Source: Poecilobothrus nobilitatus (taxonomy: Eukaryota; Arthropoda; Insecta; Diptera; Dolichopodidae). Taken from it: DNA of 64,000 nt. Every line of letters starts with the position of its first letter. The stretch's first letter is position 1. Below the pieces are notes generated by a model. It did not search any database and had not been told where the DNA came from. It saw only the letters and a list, made by a program, of their open reading frames with translations. Positions 1 through 12,420 of this stretch are shown here, in pieces. The stretch spans positions 252,441,540 to 252,505,539 of the forward strand of contig OX352772.1 in NCBI GenBank assembly GCA_947095535.1, given 5' to 3'. The translations under genes were made by a program, and so were the position numbers.

Positions 1-2
1 TT

Positions 3-850
3 CGTGGGGACGACACTTTTGAATTAACAAATTTTATCAAAGAGGTAGAAGCAATTTTAAATTCTACTGAGGATGGAAATACGAAAAATTATCTACTAAA
101 CATCTTGGCATCAAAGATCCAGGTACCAGCAGCAATTGCAATACGGAAAATTCAAGATAACACATGGATTTCCATCAAAAACCAACTGAAGAAAACATTT
201 AGGGTGCAGGAACCATATTCGAGGCTAAAGGAGGAAGCAGATTCTATCAAATTTCATACTGTAAGTCAATTTTATTTCAGATCTTTAGATAAATTAAACT
301 TAAAATATAAGTTAGATGATAATAAGCCAATTGAATTTGAAGTAAAAAATAATGAAAAATCTATTCTTGAGAAATTTTTGTGCAAAATCCTAAGAGCTGA
401 TAGTATGTTCTTGAGAATAAAAATGTAATTTCTTTAGAAGAAGCATATTTTGAATTGCTTGAAACAGGTATTTCACGTACTAGTATAAACCAGAATAACA
501 AATTTAATCTTAAATTTACTCGAAATAATAGCAATAATCAATTTCATAACGGTAATAATACCTCAAATAACTATCACTTCAATCATTCTCCTAATAATAA
601 TCGAAATAATGCTTGTAATAATAGAAATAGTAATTATGGTTATAATTACAACCGGAATTATAATAATAATTACAACCATAATTATAATAGTAATTTCAAC
701 CGTAATTTTAACAATAATCGTTTTCATAATAACTCCGTTCAAGGTAGATATAATGGTAAGCGTAATAATAATCAACAAAGGGGTATTTTTAGGAATTATC
801 AGAATTCCTCTCAATCAAAATTCCAATCAATCAACTTTAAGAACCAATGA
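3..850 (+). pseudogene. gag: Errantivirus Gag, partial and frameshifted
   Basis: Capsid-type Gag of a gypsy-like LTR retrotransposon, open at the left window edge. Frame 3 runs from the edge to a stop at 426-428; the reading then shifts and continues from about 430 to 850. The first part looks like an errantivirus capsid core (helix-rich, with W and IKNQLKKTF). The second part is a low-complexity tail dominated by Asn with Tyr, Phe and Arg, which I read as a nucleic-acid-binding tail replacing a CCHC zinc knuckle. It is followed directly by the protease region. Family assignment rests on the order Gag-protease-RT-RNase H-integrase-env downstream. The 5' LTR and Gag start are outside the window. 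It is not functional as it stands because of the frameshift near 425. Confidence 0.75.
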
Positions 851-1259
851 AATTAAACCTGAATTATACCGAACAAGAAAATCAGAGAAAATCTCAAAAA
901 AATGTTATGCCTCGGAAACAAACCAAATAAATTCTTTACCAATAGTAGAATTTATAATTGATGGAACTAAATTCAATTGCTTGATTGATACTGGTTCCAC
1001 TGGTACTGGTTCCACTACTTCATTTATTAATAATAATACATTTCCTCAAATTAAGTTAATTAAATTAAAACATCCCATAAAAATTAAAACACTATGCGGA
1101 GAGAGTGAAATTTTGAAATTTTTAATAAAAAAAGTGATGAATAATAATAAGAATATTAATAATAAGAGTTTTGATGCTATTTTAGGACAAAACGTATTAA
1201 ACTGTATCGGTGCAAAAATTGATTTAGAAAACCAACAAATAGAAATTAAAGGAAAGTAA
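838..1259 (+). pseudogene. Errantivirus aspartic protease region
   Basis: Retropepsin-type domain with the active-site motif LIDTGST near 982-1005 and a downstream ILGQNVL motif near 1180-1200, both expected of retroviral-like aspartic proteases. It lies in a different frame from the Asn-rich Gag tail, as expected for a frameshift-expressed pol. The active site carries a duplicated stretch (TGSTGTGST). The second copy of this element at 5900 has a single DTGST, so the duplication is private to this copy. Stretches on both sides of the motif are nearly identical between the two copies. Confidence 0.8.
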
Positions 1260-1356
1260 CTAAATTTAAAAATGCATGTCCGTTCAATGAAATTCATCAA
1301 CTGTATTCTTTAACCTTAAATCGAAGTGATATTTACAATCATATAAAGGATGAAAA

Positions 1357-2745
1357 TTGAATACAGAAGAATTTAAATACCTTAGGAATATTATCCATAA
1401 TAATAAGGATTTATTCTACCAAGACGGTCAACAATTAACCAATGTTGATATAATTAAACATTCAATTGTGACAAAAACCTCTCAACCAATTTATTCTAAA
1501 ATCTATCGTTTCCTCAAAGTACATGAGCAAGCAGTCGAGAAACAAACTATAGAAATGTTAGCTCAAGGAATTATAAAGCATAGTAATTCACCATATAACT
1601 CTCCAATTTGGGTAGTTCCCAAGAAAATTGATTATTCAGGAGAAAAAAAATGGCGAATTGTTGTTGATTATCGTAAACTTAACGAAATCGCAATAGATGA
1701 TAAGTTCCCATTACCAAACATTGATGCACTTTTTGATAAACTTGGTTAAGCCCAATATTTTATGACCTTAGATCTCGCAAAAGGTTTTCATCAAATACTT
1801 GTTGATGATAAAGATCGGGCAAAAACTGCATATTCAACGCCACGGGGACATTATGAATTTGTCAGGATGCCATTTAGCTTAAAAAAATCTCCTGCCACAT
1901 TTCAACGAATGATGAACCATACTTTACGCGATTTCATTAATATTTGTTGTGTCGTATATTTAGACGACATTCTAATTTTTAGTACCTCACTTCAGGAACA
2001 TGTTGAAGCTATATCTAAAATCTTTCAGAGATTACGTAAATATAATTTAAAAATTCAAGTAGACAAATGTAAATTTTTTTCAAAAGAAACCGAGTATCTG
2101 GGACATTTACTAACTGATGAAGGTATAAAACCAAACCCTGCTAAAATTGATATAATAAAAAATTTAAAACTTCCAAAAACCCAAAAATCTATAAAAAGTT
2201 TCCTAGGAATAACTGGTTATTATCGGAAATTTATCAAAGATTTCGCGAAAATAGCTCAGCCGCTTACAAGATGTCTGAAAAAGAATAACAAAATAGATCC
2301 AAATGATTCTAAATATATTGAAGCTTTCGAGAAACTCAAAGTTAATAGTGAGAGATCCAATTTTAAAGTACCCTAACTTTAATCAAAAATACGTCTCGAC
2401 AACTGATGCAAGCCAATATGCTATTGGAGCTGTTTTATCTCAAAACGGTCATCCAATATCATTTGCAAGCAGGACATTAAACGAACATGAAATCAGATAC
2501 AGCACAATAGAAAAGGAACTGTTATCGATTGTATGGTCAACCAAGTATTTTAGACCATTTCTTTATGGGATAAAATTTACTATCAGAACGGATCATAAGC
2601 CATTAATTTGATTAAATTCTTTAAAAGATCCAAACTGTAAACTCCAACGATGGAGAATTAGATTAAACGAATATGATTTTGATATAGAATATGTTAAAGG
2701 AAGAGATAACAAGGCAGCTGACTTTTTAAGCAGGATTATTATAGA
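1357..2745 (+). pseudogene. pol: Errantivirus reverse transcriptase and RNase H
   Basis: Ty3/gypsy-type RT followed by RNase H. Visible motifs are WRIVVDYRKLN (about 1650), TLDLAKGFHQI (1765), YEFVRMPF (1850), the catalytic VVYLDDILIFS (1955) and LGITGYYRKFI (2205). RNase H follows with [15 protein letters not shown] (about 2400) and a TDHKPL motif (2590). Lesions are an in-frame TAA at 1747-1749, a frame change near 2340 between RT and RNase H, and a TGA at 2609-2611 inside RNase H, after which the same frame continues to about 2740. The catalytic residues are still readable, so it is a relatively recent corpse. Its order next to protease and integrase supports one element. Confidence 0.9.
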
Positions 2746-2949
2746 AAAAATGAAATTAATGTTCTACAAATTGAAGAAAAAGAGTCTAGTATTGTAAGTG
2801 ATCATGCTACAATTCATAGTGGTGTCGAAAATTGTCGAAAATACGACCACATCCCAATCGTAGAAAACATTGTAAATAAGTATTTAAATCAGATACATCT
2901 GGAAAAAATAAGACAAATGAATTAGCAATAAAATATTAAAGATACAAGA

Positions 2950-3867
2950 AAATTTTTATTAATGAAAATGATTTAAACAATAGTAATTATCTAAATGATT
3001 TATTGAGACGTTTAATAAAAAGGGTATTACTGCAACATATTCTAAACTAGAAGATAATAAATTTGTTATCTTGCAAAATAAATTGATTGAATTATTTAGC
3101 AATAATAATAAAATTAAATTTGTTAAATGTACCAAGTTAGCTAATGAAATCGAAAATGAAGACCAACTGATAGAATTAATCAAAGAATTTCATGAGAAAA
3201 CAAACCACAGGGGAATCTTAGAAAATTTCAATGAAATGAAAGACGTCTATTATTTTCCAAAATTAAAGGATTTTATATATAAATATATCAATAATTGCGA
3301 AGTATGTAATTTAGCGAAGTATCACAGAAATCCAACTTCGTATAAATTTAATATTTCTGAAACTCCATCAGAACCAAACGAAATAGTTCATTGTGATACT
3401 TATTATTTAAAGAAGGATATATTTTTAACCGGTATAGATAAATTTACAAAACATCTATTAGTATTAAAACTAAATGATAGAAATAGTATAACAATAGTTC
3501 AGGCTCTGAAATTGCGAGATCACTGTTTGGAAAACCGAAGAAGTTTGTTTTTGATAATGAATTTAATAGTTTAAATCTGAAAGACTTTTGTAGACTAGAG
3601 ACTAAATATCATAGTTCATTTTATTTCTCCTCGAAACCATACAGGTAATTCTGATATTGAAAGATCCCATGGAACTCTTACCGAACATGTTAGAATTCTC
3701 GCGATTACAAATCCAGAATTAAATACCGAAACTCAAATTCTTAAGGCAGTAGAAGCATATAATAATACCATTCATTCAACAACAGAAGTTAAGCCAAATA
3801 AATTTTATAAATGGCAAAATTTCTGATTTTGAGAAAATAAAAATTAAATTACAATCAAAAGACGAAA
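2950..3867 (+). pseudogene. int: Errantivirus integrase
   Basis: Integrase with an N-terminal HHCC zinc-binding module (HEKTNHRG about 3190, CEVCNLAKYH about 3298) and an RVE core. The core shows HCDTYYL (about 3390), a DNEF motif (about 3555) in another frame, and the SDIERSHGTL region with the third acidic residue (about 3650). At least two frame changes (near 3515 and 3630) break it. It ends where the Helentron-like repeat begins at about 3868. The env-like reading resumes after that insertion at about 5455, so the insertion appears to sit between integrase and env. Confidence 0.85.
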
Positions 3868-5440
3868 AAGAATACAGTTGCCTTTGTCAACTTTTAGATA
3901 CCCATACGAACCGTTAGTATGTTCACAGCCTGTCACTCTTACAATATTATTTTTTTAATATTTTAGTATTTTAAAATAATTTCGGTGAATTTTATAATTT
4001 CTAGAACTATGGGTTGTACATATATTCAAACTATATGTTTATATGTAAATTCTTCAAAAGCAGATTCTAACCTTCCACATAACGATTATAAATCCAAAAC
4101 TTTTTCAAATATTCTATAGTACCATTTAATACTAAGCGGTAAATGTATATTAAATTACAAAATAGTAAATATAATTTTAAATATTATATTATATTAATGC
4201 GCACATAGTACATTTATATTGTTATACGTATATCGCCACACATTTCTTTAAAAAATTTCAATTCATAGAATAATTTCTTATAAGTACAATAAAATACATA
4301 TATGTATGTAAATCCGGCGCTATATAATATACATCTATACTCTTATCATTCATTCATGACTGACATATGCGATATGTAAATCAACATGTTATTATATAAG
4401 TATGTATGTAAATCAATACCATATAAATAAAAATAATTCAAGCAACCGTTATGTTGTTTATTTATTTACATTTTTTTGTACTACGCATTATATCCTCAAC
4501 AATTTCAAATTATCGAGTAAAACAAAATGCAAAAAATTCGTTAAAGAAATTTGTTAGAAAATTTGAAAAAATCAAATAACACTTTCGTCAATTATAAAGT
4601 AACCCTATATTATTAAAAAAAGTTGTTAATAGAAATAAGAATATAATGTTGAAGCTTTAACTTTTGTGTATTACTATAAAAAAATTTTAACAGGTGTTCA
4701 ATTTACGGGTGTTTAAAAATAGAAAATTTTCAGTTTTTCACCCTTTACAGCTCCTAAACGGGGGGTGATACAAAAAAAATGTCTGAAATGACTCATACTT
4801 ATTTTCAAAGATCTACTTCTGTCAAAATTTCAAGTTTCCAACTTAAACCGTTTAGAAGATAGAAGGGTTAAAGGATTTTGCAAAATTTGACTTTCGCATA
4901 ACGGTAAATTAAGACACCGTATGCCAAAAGTATATATTTATGGTATATATGCTTTTAAAGCTAATAAAAGCAGTAATCGTTTGGCGTTTTCAAAATGAAG
5001 ATATACCTTATACAACTTGTGCTATAACAATTTAAATATAGAGCTTTTTTGAACCTTTGGGGAGCTGTAGCTCCGTAACGGGTGGGGCTACAAAAAAAGT
5101 TATTAAAAATAAAATTAATATTTTTATAAGATCTATCAGCAGTTAAAATTTCATAGCTCTATTTCAAAAAAAATGTGAGGATCTAAAAGTTCGGTGTTCG
5201 AGAGGTACCCGAAGTTTTGGTCGGAACCCAACCAAAAAAAATAGGAAACCTACAAATTGCTCCCAGAATATTTTGTGTAAATTTCAAGATTCCAGCTTTC
5301 TTAGTTTTTGAGTTAGTGTGCTGACGGACGGACGGACGGACATGGCTCAATCGACTTAGAATTTTTTTCTGGTCCGATCCATACCTTTGTAGGTATATCT
5401 AGCTCGCTTATTTTGAGGTATTGGAAACAAACCTAAGCTG
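3868..5440 (+). mobile_element. Helentron/INE-1-like non-autonomous element, copy 1
   Basis: A 1.57-kb non-coding repeat, matched along nearly its whole length by 34080-35654. Shared landmarks are the opening gaatacagttgcctttgtca, several diverged blocks of the type 'ggggagctgtagctccgtaacggg', and a run of GGAC repeats at about 5325-5341 followed by catggctcaatcgact. The GGAC run plus catggct resembles the end of INE-1/DINE-type Helentrons of flies; that comparison is from memory. This copy lacks the 3' hairpin of copy 2, so its 3' end is truncated or recombined. It separates the errantivirus integrase from its env region. Confidence 0.6.
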
Positions 5441-5454
5441 GTTTTGCCGTAACA

Positions 5455-5545
5455 CAACATGGTAACATAGAAATAATAGAAAATTATAAAAAAAAATTTT
5501 ACATAATAAATTTAGATGAAATTGAATATACCATAGATATGTTGA
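5455..5545 (+). pseudogene. Env-region start fragment, first copy
   Basis: About 90 bases that recur at 9935-10030 with few changes. The reading includes INLDEIEYTID. The second copy runs on into the env relic, so this is the beginning of the env region stranded upstream of a second gag. The reading then passes abruptly into Asn-rich Gag-tail sequence at about 5590. The abrupt change marks a recombination junction. Confidence 0.5.
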
Positions 5546-5589
5546 AAAAACAAATAAAGTCCAATTTTAATCTACAAACCGATAAAAAT

Positions 5590-6510
5590 AATTTCAATAT
5601 TCTTATAATAGTAATTTCAAACGTACTTTTAACAATAATCGTTTTAATAATAACTCCCTTCAAAGTAGATATAATGGTAAGTGTAATAATAATCAACAAA
5701 GTGGTATTTCTAGGAATTATCAGAGTTCCTCTCAATCTAATCAACTTTTAGAACTAATGGAATTAGACCTGAATCATACCGAACAAGAAAATCAGACAAA
5801 ATCTCAAAAAAATTTCCTCCGAAACAAACCAAAGAAATTCTTTACCAATAGTAGAATTCATAATTGATGGAACTAAATTCAATTGCTTGATTGATACTGG
5901 TTCCACTACTTCATTTATTAATAATAATATATTTCCTCAAATTAAGTTAAATTAAAACATCCCATAAAAATTAAAACACTATTCGGAGAAAGTGAAATTT
6001 GGCACGAATAGATATCAAATGTTCCAAGTGATGAAATTTAATAAAAAAAGTGATGAATAATAATAAGAATATTAATAATAAGAGTTTTGATGCTATTTTA
6101 GGACAAAACGTATTAAACTGTATCGGTGCAAAAATTGATTTAGAAAACCAACAAATAGAAATTAAAGCCAAAGTAACTAAATTTAAAAATGCATGTCCGT
6201 TCAATGAAATTCATCAACTGTATTCTTTAACCTTAAATCCAAGTGATATTTACAATCATATAAAGGATAAAAATTGAATACAGAAGAATTTAAATACCTT
6301 AGGAATATTATCCATAATAATAAGGATTTATTCTACCAAGACGGTCAACAATTAACTAATGTTGATATAATTAAACATTCAATTGTGACAAAAACCTCTC
6401 AACCAATTTATTCTAAAATCTATCGTTCCCCAAAGTACATGAGCAAGAAGTCGAGAAACAAACTATAGAAATGGTAGCTCAAGGAATTATAAAGCATAGT
6501 AATTCGCCAT
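5590..6510 (+). pseudogene. Second errantivirus gag-tail, protease and RT start
   Basis: Near-duplicate of 665-1600: end of the Asn-rich Gag tail (5600-5740), protease with a single DTGST (about 5900), ILGQNVL (about 6100) and the RT N-terminus from 6274. It retains about 35 bases at 6000-6035 that copy 1 has lost, while copy 1 has the active-site duplication, so neither derives from the other unchanged. Copy 2 stops inside RT at SNSPY (6510), where the LINE begins. Frame breaks are frequent. Confidence 0.8.
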
Positions 6511-6921
6511 ATACACAGATATAGCTCACTGCTATGTAAAAAAATAAAATCTAAATCTGCAGTTGAAGATAAAAATATTCTACACACCCACCTTATAGTA
6601 TGTGTGAAATTCTCATCAATGCTTTTAAAACAAAACATTATGAAAAAGCAAAAGAATATAAAAAAAAACATTTCAAATAATTCCAATGATGTTGATGACG
6701 AAGAAGAGACTAATGGTGAAAGTGAAAGAGAGAATAAACGGATATTTATCAATGATTCGCTCAGTAATTATACAAGATCACTATTTAATGCAGCAAAAAA
6801 AATTAAATTAGAAAAGAATTATAAATTTTTATGGGTCAAGAATGGTAAGATTTTGATGAGAAAAGAAGAAGGTAAAAAGTATGTTAGAATATTTAGTTTT
6901 AATGATTTTAATAATTTATAA
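6511..6921 (+). pseudogene. LINE A ORF1 C-terminal part
   Basis: Open frame from the truncation point to a stop at 6919-6921, about 136 codons with no in-frame stop. It has a Lys/Asp/Glu-rich linker followed by a compact domain reading RIFINDSLSNYTRSL and FLWVKNGKILMRKEE. This resembles the C-terminal part of the FP25K-like ORF1 proteins found in many insect LINEs (recalled family knowledge). Such proteins bind element RNA. The natural start is missing, and any Met inside would give only a fragment. Confidence 0.6.
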
Positions 6922-6990
6922 ATTATTTTAGTTACATACATATTACATATATATATATTTACATTTTGTTTTATATTACTTTTTTATTTT

Positions 6991-7690
6991 ATGAATATCT
7001 TCAATATTAATCAATTGCCTTTTACTAAATTATTAAATATAAATGATTTTGATTTTGACTATTTATTTAATAACTTTAGTAATCACAATTCGAATTCTAA
7101 TATTCTTATTATTCAACAAAATATTCGTAATTTACGAAAAAATTTTGATAATTTTGTTTTTCCTTGGGCCACATTTTCTAAGAAGCCTGATTTAATTGTT
7201 CTAACTGAAATATGGATTTTTAGTGTGAAAATTGAATTATATAATATTCATGAATACTCTTTTTATCGTAATTGTAAGGATAATTATGCATCTGGATAAT
7301 TATGCATCTTGCTATTTTTGTAAAAAATAATATAAATTGTAATTTTCTGTGTTGTAATATGAATAGTGCTGATGTGTCTAAATTATCTTGCTTTATTAAT
7401 AATCAAGAATTTGTTCTTATCTGCATATATAGATTTATTAATTGGGGTATATTAATTTGAACATTTTGGTGGAATCTGTATTTATTGATAATTATATTTT
7501 CATGCTCTCGTCCCATGGTTTAGAATCGTGCATAAATAAACCGACCAGAATAACTGAGGATTGTAATTCATGTTTAGATCATATTTTTATTCGTTTAGAT
7601 TAGTCTTGTGTTTCTTACATACGTAGTTCTGTTGTTGATTTTCAGTTGTATGATCATTGTATGACTTGCCTTGCAATTTTTCACGATGTT
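6991..7690 (+). pseudogene. LINE A apurinic-type endonuclease domain
   Basis: Readings include ILIIQQNIRNLRKNF (about 7100) and PDLIVLTEIW (about 7190), the substrate-contact and catalytic Glu motifs of LINE APE endonucleases. Further on come a CLDHIFIRLD stretch (about 7570) and the HD pair near 7682. Frames change at about 7297 and 7450 and stops interrupt the rest. It would nick target DNA in an intact element. Confidence 0.7.
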
Positions 7691-7702
7691 CCTGATTAAA
7701 GG

Positions 7703-9613
7703 GTGAGCTATTCGGCTAGTCAACATTTTAATACCGATTTTAATAAATTGAAAAACCACCTCAAGGATGAATTATGGTATGAAGTTTATTCCGAACCAAA
7801 CGCGTCAAAAGTATTTGACAATTTTGTTGTATTATTAAATCAACATTTAAATTCCAGTAGGATCACCAATAGTAATAATATAAATAATTTAAAAACAAAA
7901 AACTTAAACCTTGGATTAATTCTTATTTATTGAATAAAATTAATTTAAAAAATAGATTTCATAAAAAAGTTAAAAAATATTAGTTATATATAAATATATA
8001 ACTAATAATAACCTTAAGAATAAATATAAAAAAATGTGTAAAATAGTTAATAGGGAGGTTACTATTCATAAAAATAATTATTATAAAACACAATTTAGAA
8101 TGGCTAAAGGAAATGACAAAAAAGAATGGGCTATAGTAAATAATTTACTTAATAAATCAAAAAATAAAAAAGAGCAGTGTACTAGTCTTCTTATAAATAG
8201 TGAAATTGTTACTGAGTCTAGGGCAAAGGCGAATGCATTCAACCAATTCTTTTCAAGTATTGGAGAAAAAATTAGTAATGAAAGATCTAAAATAAATGAT
8301 TCATGTAAATGTTTGGCTTCTGATTGTATTCAGAACACATTTATGTTCAGCGCATTTTCTACGTTTAAAGTGCATCACACCATATTGTCACTTAAAAATA
8401 ATAATTATTCTACTTCTAATTCTTTTTCTTCTTCTTTTTTAAAAAAAATATCTTATAACATAGTAGACGTACTTTGCCATTTATATAATATTTGGTATAT
8501 TTCCGAAATATCTCAAAAATGCTGAAATCATTCCATTATTTAAAAAGGGTGATAAGCAGGATTTAAATAACTATAGACCTATATCGGTGTTATTTACTTT
8601 TTCAAAGATATTTGAAAAATTAGTGAAATGTAGGATTCTAAATTTCTTAAACAAACATAACTTCTTTTCTAATTCCCAATTTGGATTTAGATCAAATTTA
8701 TCTACAGAAGATGCACTGTTGGATTTTTGTAATACTATTCACAATGGATTAAAGAAAGAAAAAAACGTCTGCTTTGTTTGTTGATATATGTATCTATATA
8801 TGTATCTATAGTGATTATGCATCAATTTCTCTTGGCGTCGCACAGGGATCTGTGTTGGGCCCCATTCTGTTTTTAATTTATATTAATTCAATATTTTCTT
8901 TAAAATTTCATAGTAATTTAATAGCTTTCGATGATGATATGGCATGCACCTTTCACGATGATACTTATTTTAGTTTGATGGCAGATATTAGCCATGATTT
9001 AGCAGTATAAAGTCATTGGTTCGCTTCACACAAAATATCATTGAGTAACAAAACTAAACTAATGATTTTTGGTATAGGTGGTTATGTGGGAGAATTTGGT
9101 AGTATTATTTATCATAGTGTAAATTGTAAAAGGGTATATACTTCATCTGACATTTGTTATAGTACTACTATTGTTGACACTTTTAAGTACGATGCTAATT
9201 GCTCCTCAAATTGTTTTCAAATTGAAAATGTCTCGAATTTCAAATATCTTGGATTGCTACTAGATAATAAGCTAAATTGGCTCGACCACACTTTACATCT
9301 AAAAAAATATTTATTAATATCCACTAGGTCTATGTACTTCTTAAAACAATTTTGCCATAAGGAACTCCTCACTTGCATTTATTATGCATTAATTCATTCA
9401 AAGTTAAACTATGGTTGGACATGCTGGGGTGATGTTTACAATATAAGGATCTCCGCTTTATCAATTGCGCAAAAACATATTATTAGGTTAATCTATAAAA
9501 AACCACATCGGGAACATAGTTTTGCTTTGTTCAAGCATCTTAATATCCTTCCCCTTAAAAGCTTGTACTTTTATAAAGTTTTGAAGATATTTTTAACAGA
9601 CCTGGTTATTTAA
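7703..9613 (+). pseudogene. LINE A reverse transcriptase
   Basis: Reading in several frames: linker (7703-8525), RT blocks FSKIFEKLVKCRILNFL and NSQFGFRSNLST (8600-8710), GVAQGSVLGPILFLIYIN (8838-8890), the catalytic box and the C-terminal region (9041-9613). The catalytic box reads FDDD where FADD is usual. The sequence between the motif around CFVC (8775) and GVAQGS (8838) is missing and replaced by a short tatgtatcta repeat, so the first catalytic Asp block is lost or fused. This RT is clearly dead. Confidence 0.85.
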
Positions 9614-9929
9614 TAAACAGAAACTTGGTATCTTACAATCTTAGAATCTTGGCTCTTTAACTTTAATCATATTAAAATTAATGATGTTTTAAATATTTTG
9701 GTATAATAGTGAATATTTGAAATTTGAAATCGACTGTTGAATGAATTGAATAATAGTTGAATTGATTGATATTCTTATAATTTGTAAACATTCTGACTTC
9801 AATACTAATTTAAGTTGATTTAATTTTTTAAATTTTAATTTATAAAAATCACATATTGTTAACTTTTTAAATTATATATTAACTAATGATTTTCTTAAAA
9901 AATCTTTAATAATGTAAAAATGAAATTTA

Positions 9930-11287
9930 ACATAACATAGAAATAATATAAAATTATAAAAAAATTATTCACATAATAAATTTAGATGAAATTGAATATA
10001 CCATAGATACGTTGGAAAAACAAATAAAGTTTAAAGTTAAAACAAATTAATAAACTTAAGCATACTTTTAAAACACTAATACCTTTTAGACGTAAGATAT
10101 CTTTACTAAATTTAGGTGGTTCGATTTTAAAATTTGTATTCGGAAATAGTTCCGTAGTTCCATAGGGATGAAAAAGACAAAAATGAAATTGAACAACATT
10201 TAAAAGTTTTAGATGAAAATGTATATAATGATATAAAAAGCTCTAATAATCAAATTAAAATTAACGATAATACGCAAAAAAATATTGAAATATTGCAAAC
10301 AAGTATTAATAATAACAACTTACTTCTATATAGATAAATTACTCAATGGCGTTTCAACTGAAAATAGAAACGTTGTCAAATAAATTCAATTTTTACAACT
10401 AATTTCTGATTTAAATCTTCTAAATAAAGAAATCGAAAAAATACAAGAGAATATAATGTTTGCAAAACATCAGATAATGAGCAGATCTTTTCTTACCGCA
10501 GAAGAAATTGATGCTTATGACATTAATATTTTTAAAATTCAGAAACTTAAAAGTTCTTTGTTAACTTATGACAATAAATTAATTTTTGTAATACGCTTTC
10601 CTGAAATGAGCAAAGAAAAGGCTATTTAATATAAAAATTTTCCTGTTCCTAATTTTAAATTTGAAGAAATTACTAGAAATATTTCAAATGTTATAAAATA
10701 CAAAAATAAAACTTATTATCTTGATACAGAAAAATATGAAAATAAATTAAAACCAGTATCAAATTGTATTTCTAAACTATTTGAAAACTCTTTTGGAAAT
10801 TGCGCAAAAACTTTAGAAACAAATATGAAAATAGTAGAACTAGACTTAGGAGTTGTTTTAATAAAAAATGCAAAAAATATAAGCTTATATAATACTTGTA
10901 ATAACATTGAATATTTGTTAAATAAAAATTATATTATAAACTTTGATAACTGTACTATAACAGTAAATCAAATAAAATTTACATTTGCAATTTACAGTAA
11001 TTTATAGTAATTTACAGTTTAAGCAATCATTTTTACTTTCAAATTATGCAACTGTTGATCATGTTAATCAGACAGTTAACCTAAAAATGTTACATGTTAA
11101 TCAAATCAAAAATAATGAAGAAATTAAGGAAATTAGATATGCAAAAAATGTTTATACAATTTTTTCTTATTCTACTTCCATTTAAATTCCCTTAATGTCT
11201 ATCATAATAATTTTATTAATTTTTAAATTTTGTAAATCAAGAAATCATATAGATTTAAAAAATAATCCAGGAAATTATATTGTTTAG
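9930..11287 (+). pseudogene. env: Errantivirus envelope relic
   Basis: Position between pol and the 3' LTR, plus content, mark this as the env of an insect errantivirus, related in family to baculovirus F-type fusion proteins. It begins with the fragment also present at 5455. It contains a short Gly-rich hydrophobic stretch near 10105-10150, a heptad-like polar region, an ectodomain with spaced Cys (10620-11010), and a likely membrane anchor near 11195-11240 (IIIILLIF) followed by a short basic tail ending at 11287. Many stops and frame changes break it (for example 10158, 10335 and 10628). It is described only as a relic. Confidence 0.65.
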
Positions 11288-11312
11288 GAGTACAATATTC
11301 CTAAGGAAGGGG

Positions 11313-11600
11313 GAGTTACTTATCCAAAGGAAGCACCCTGTAAAATTAAACCATAATTAGTTTATAATAATTATCGTTATTGAAATAAATGCAACCTAGG
11401 TCAAACACATTTTATTTTCTTTCTTTTTAAAATTATATGTTTAAATATTAATTATAAAGAAAAATTGCTATCGCAAACATTTTATTTTTCATTTTTGTTT
11501 TCAATAAGAATAAGGTTACTAATTGTAATTTATAGTACTCATTTAAACCGGGCTAAGAATTCGTTTATCTTAGCAATAACTAAAATAATTACAATAAGTA
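11313..11600 (+). repeat. Putative errantivirus 3' LTR start with polypurine tract
   Basis: Just after the env stop lies aaggaagggggagttactta at 11303-11322. It fits a polypurine tract followed by an LTR opening agtta, as in gypsy-type elements. The far end is not defined. The 5' LTR is outside the window, so identity between LTRs cannot be checked. Confidence 0.4.
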
Positions 11601-12420
11601 AACCATTTAAAAGGCCCAAATTTATTTTTTAGCTTGCATTTATTTCCTCATATGTTGATTTGGGACCATTATATATATTGTAAGATTTAATGTTAATTTT
11701 TAGTCTTTAAGAAGATTTAATAGAGATAAATTGTTTTATTAAGAACTTGTGTTTAATTTTATGTTTTATATTAAATAAATTATTGGCACATGACGTAGAA
11801 AAATGAATGTAGGTGTTAACTATTTTTTTAAACGCAGACGGTTCACATTCAACAACGTAAATAAATTGAGCACATTGAGTACACCACTGCTTAGCATTGA
11901 CGATTTTGACTTCATCCGTCACGTTAATTTCCACATTCAAAGATATCAAAGTTTCAAATGGGACTTTTGTCTCATTGTTAGCACCTCAGGGATTTTGGGA
12001 GGAATTTTAGAATTGAATTCAAAATCAGAATTATACGTCTTTTACAGAATATTTATGCATATGCGAGTTTTCCTGAATCAGGAGATTAGGAAATTAGAAA
12101 TTAGGAGTTAAATATTCTGGAGAAAGAGGATACCTCAATTTTTATCGAAAACTCTCAAATCCCAAAATCCGTGCCAATTCCAATTCAAAAGGAATAAATA
12201 TGTCTTTTAGGCCTGAAATATGTTTTTTTTAAATAAAATAAAATCTTTTTTTTTTTTTTTTATTATTTTAAAATAAAATGAAAACCGTTATTTAAAAAAA
12301 AACTTTATTAAATTATTTTATTATGTATTTATTCATTTGATAGTGATCACCGACTAACTTTCTTATATATTTTTATTTTATAGTTCTGTTGTTATTACTT
12401 AAAATAAACTTAAACAAGGT
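11600..12420. other. AT-rich stretch without a recognised gene
   Basis: Short open frames occur on both strands (11707-11949 minus, 11803-12111 plus) but neither has a recognisable domain, and they overlap each other. Homopolymer T and A runs are frequent around 12240-12300. I see no structure that assigns a function. Confidence 0.5.

Larger units (their letters stand above)
6511..9925 (+). mobile_element. LINE A (non-LTR retrotransposon), 5'-truncated and decayed
   Basis: A sense-strand LINE starting within the end of its first ORF and running through endonuclease, RT and a C-terminal region to an AT-rich 3' tail. It interrupts the second errantivirus copy at 6510. Its 3' limit is uncertain (9650-9925) because no poly(A) run or target duplication is clear. 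Coding parts are listed separately. Confidence 0.8.

Noticed and set aside
563..814. Ile-rich minus-strand ORF opposite Gag
   Set aside because: It is the complement of the Asn-rich Gag tail (aat/att codons), not a gene.
11707..12111. Overlapping ORFs on both strands, one with a CTQC motif, considered as a host gene fragment
   Set aside because: No domain could be recognised and the two frames overlap. Nothing else supports a gene.
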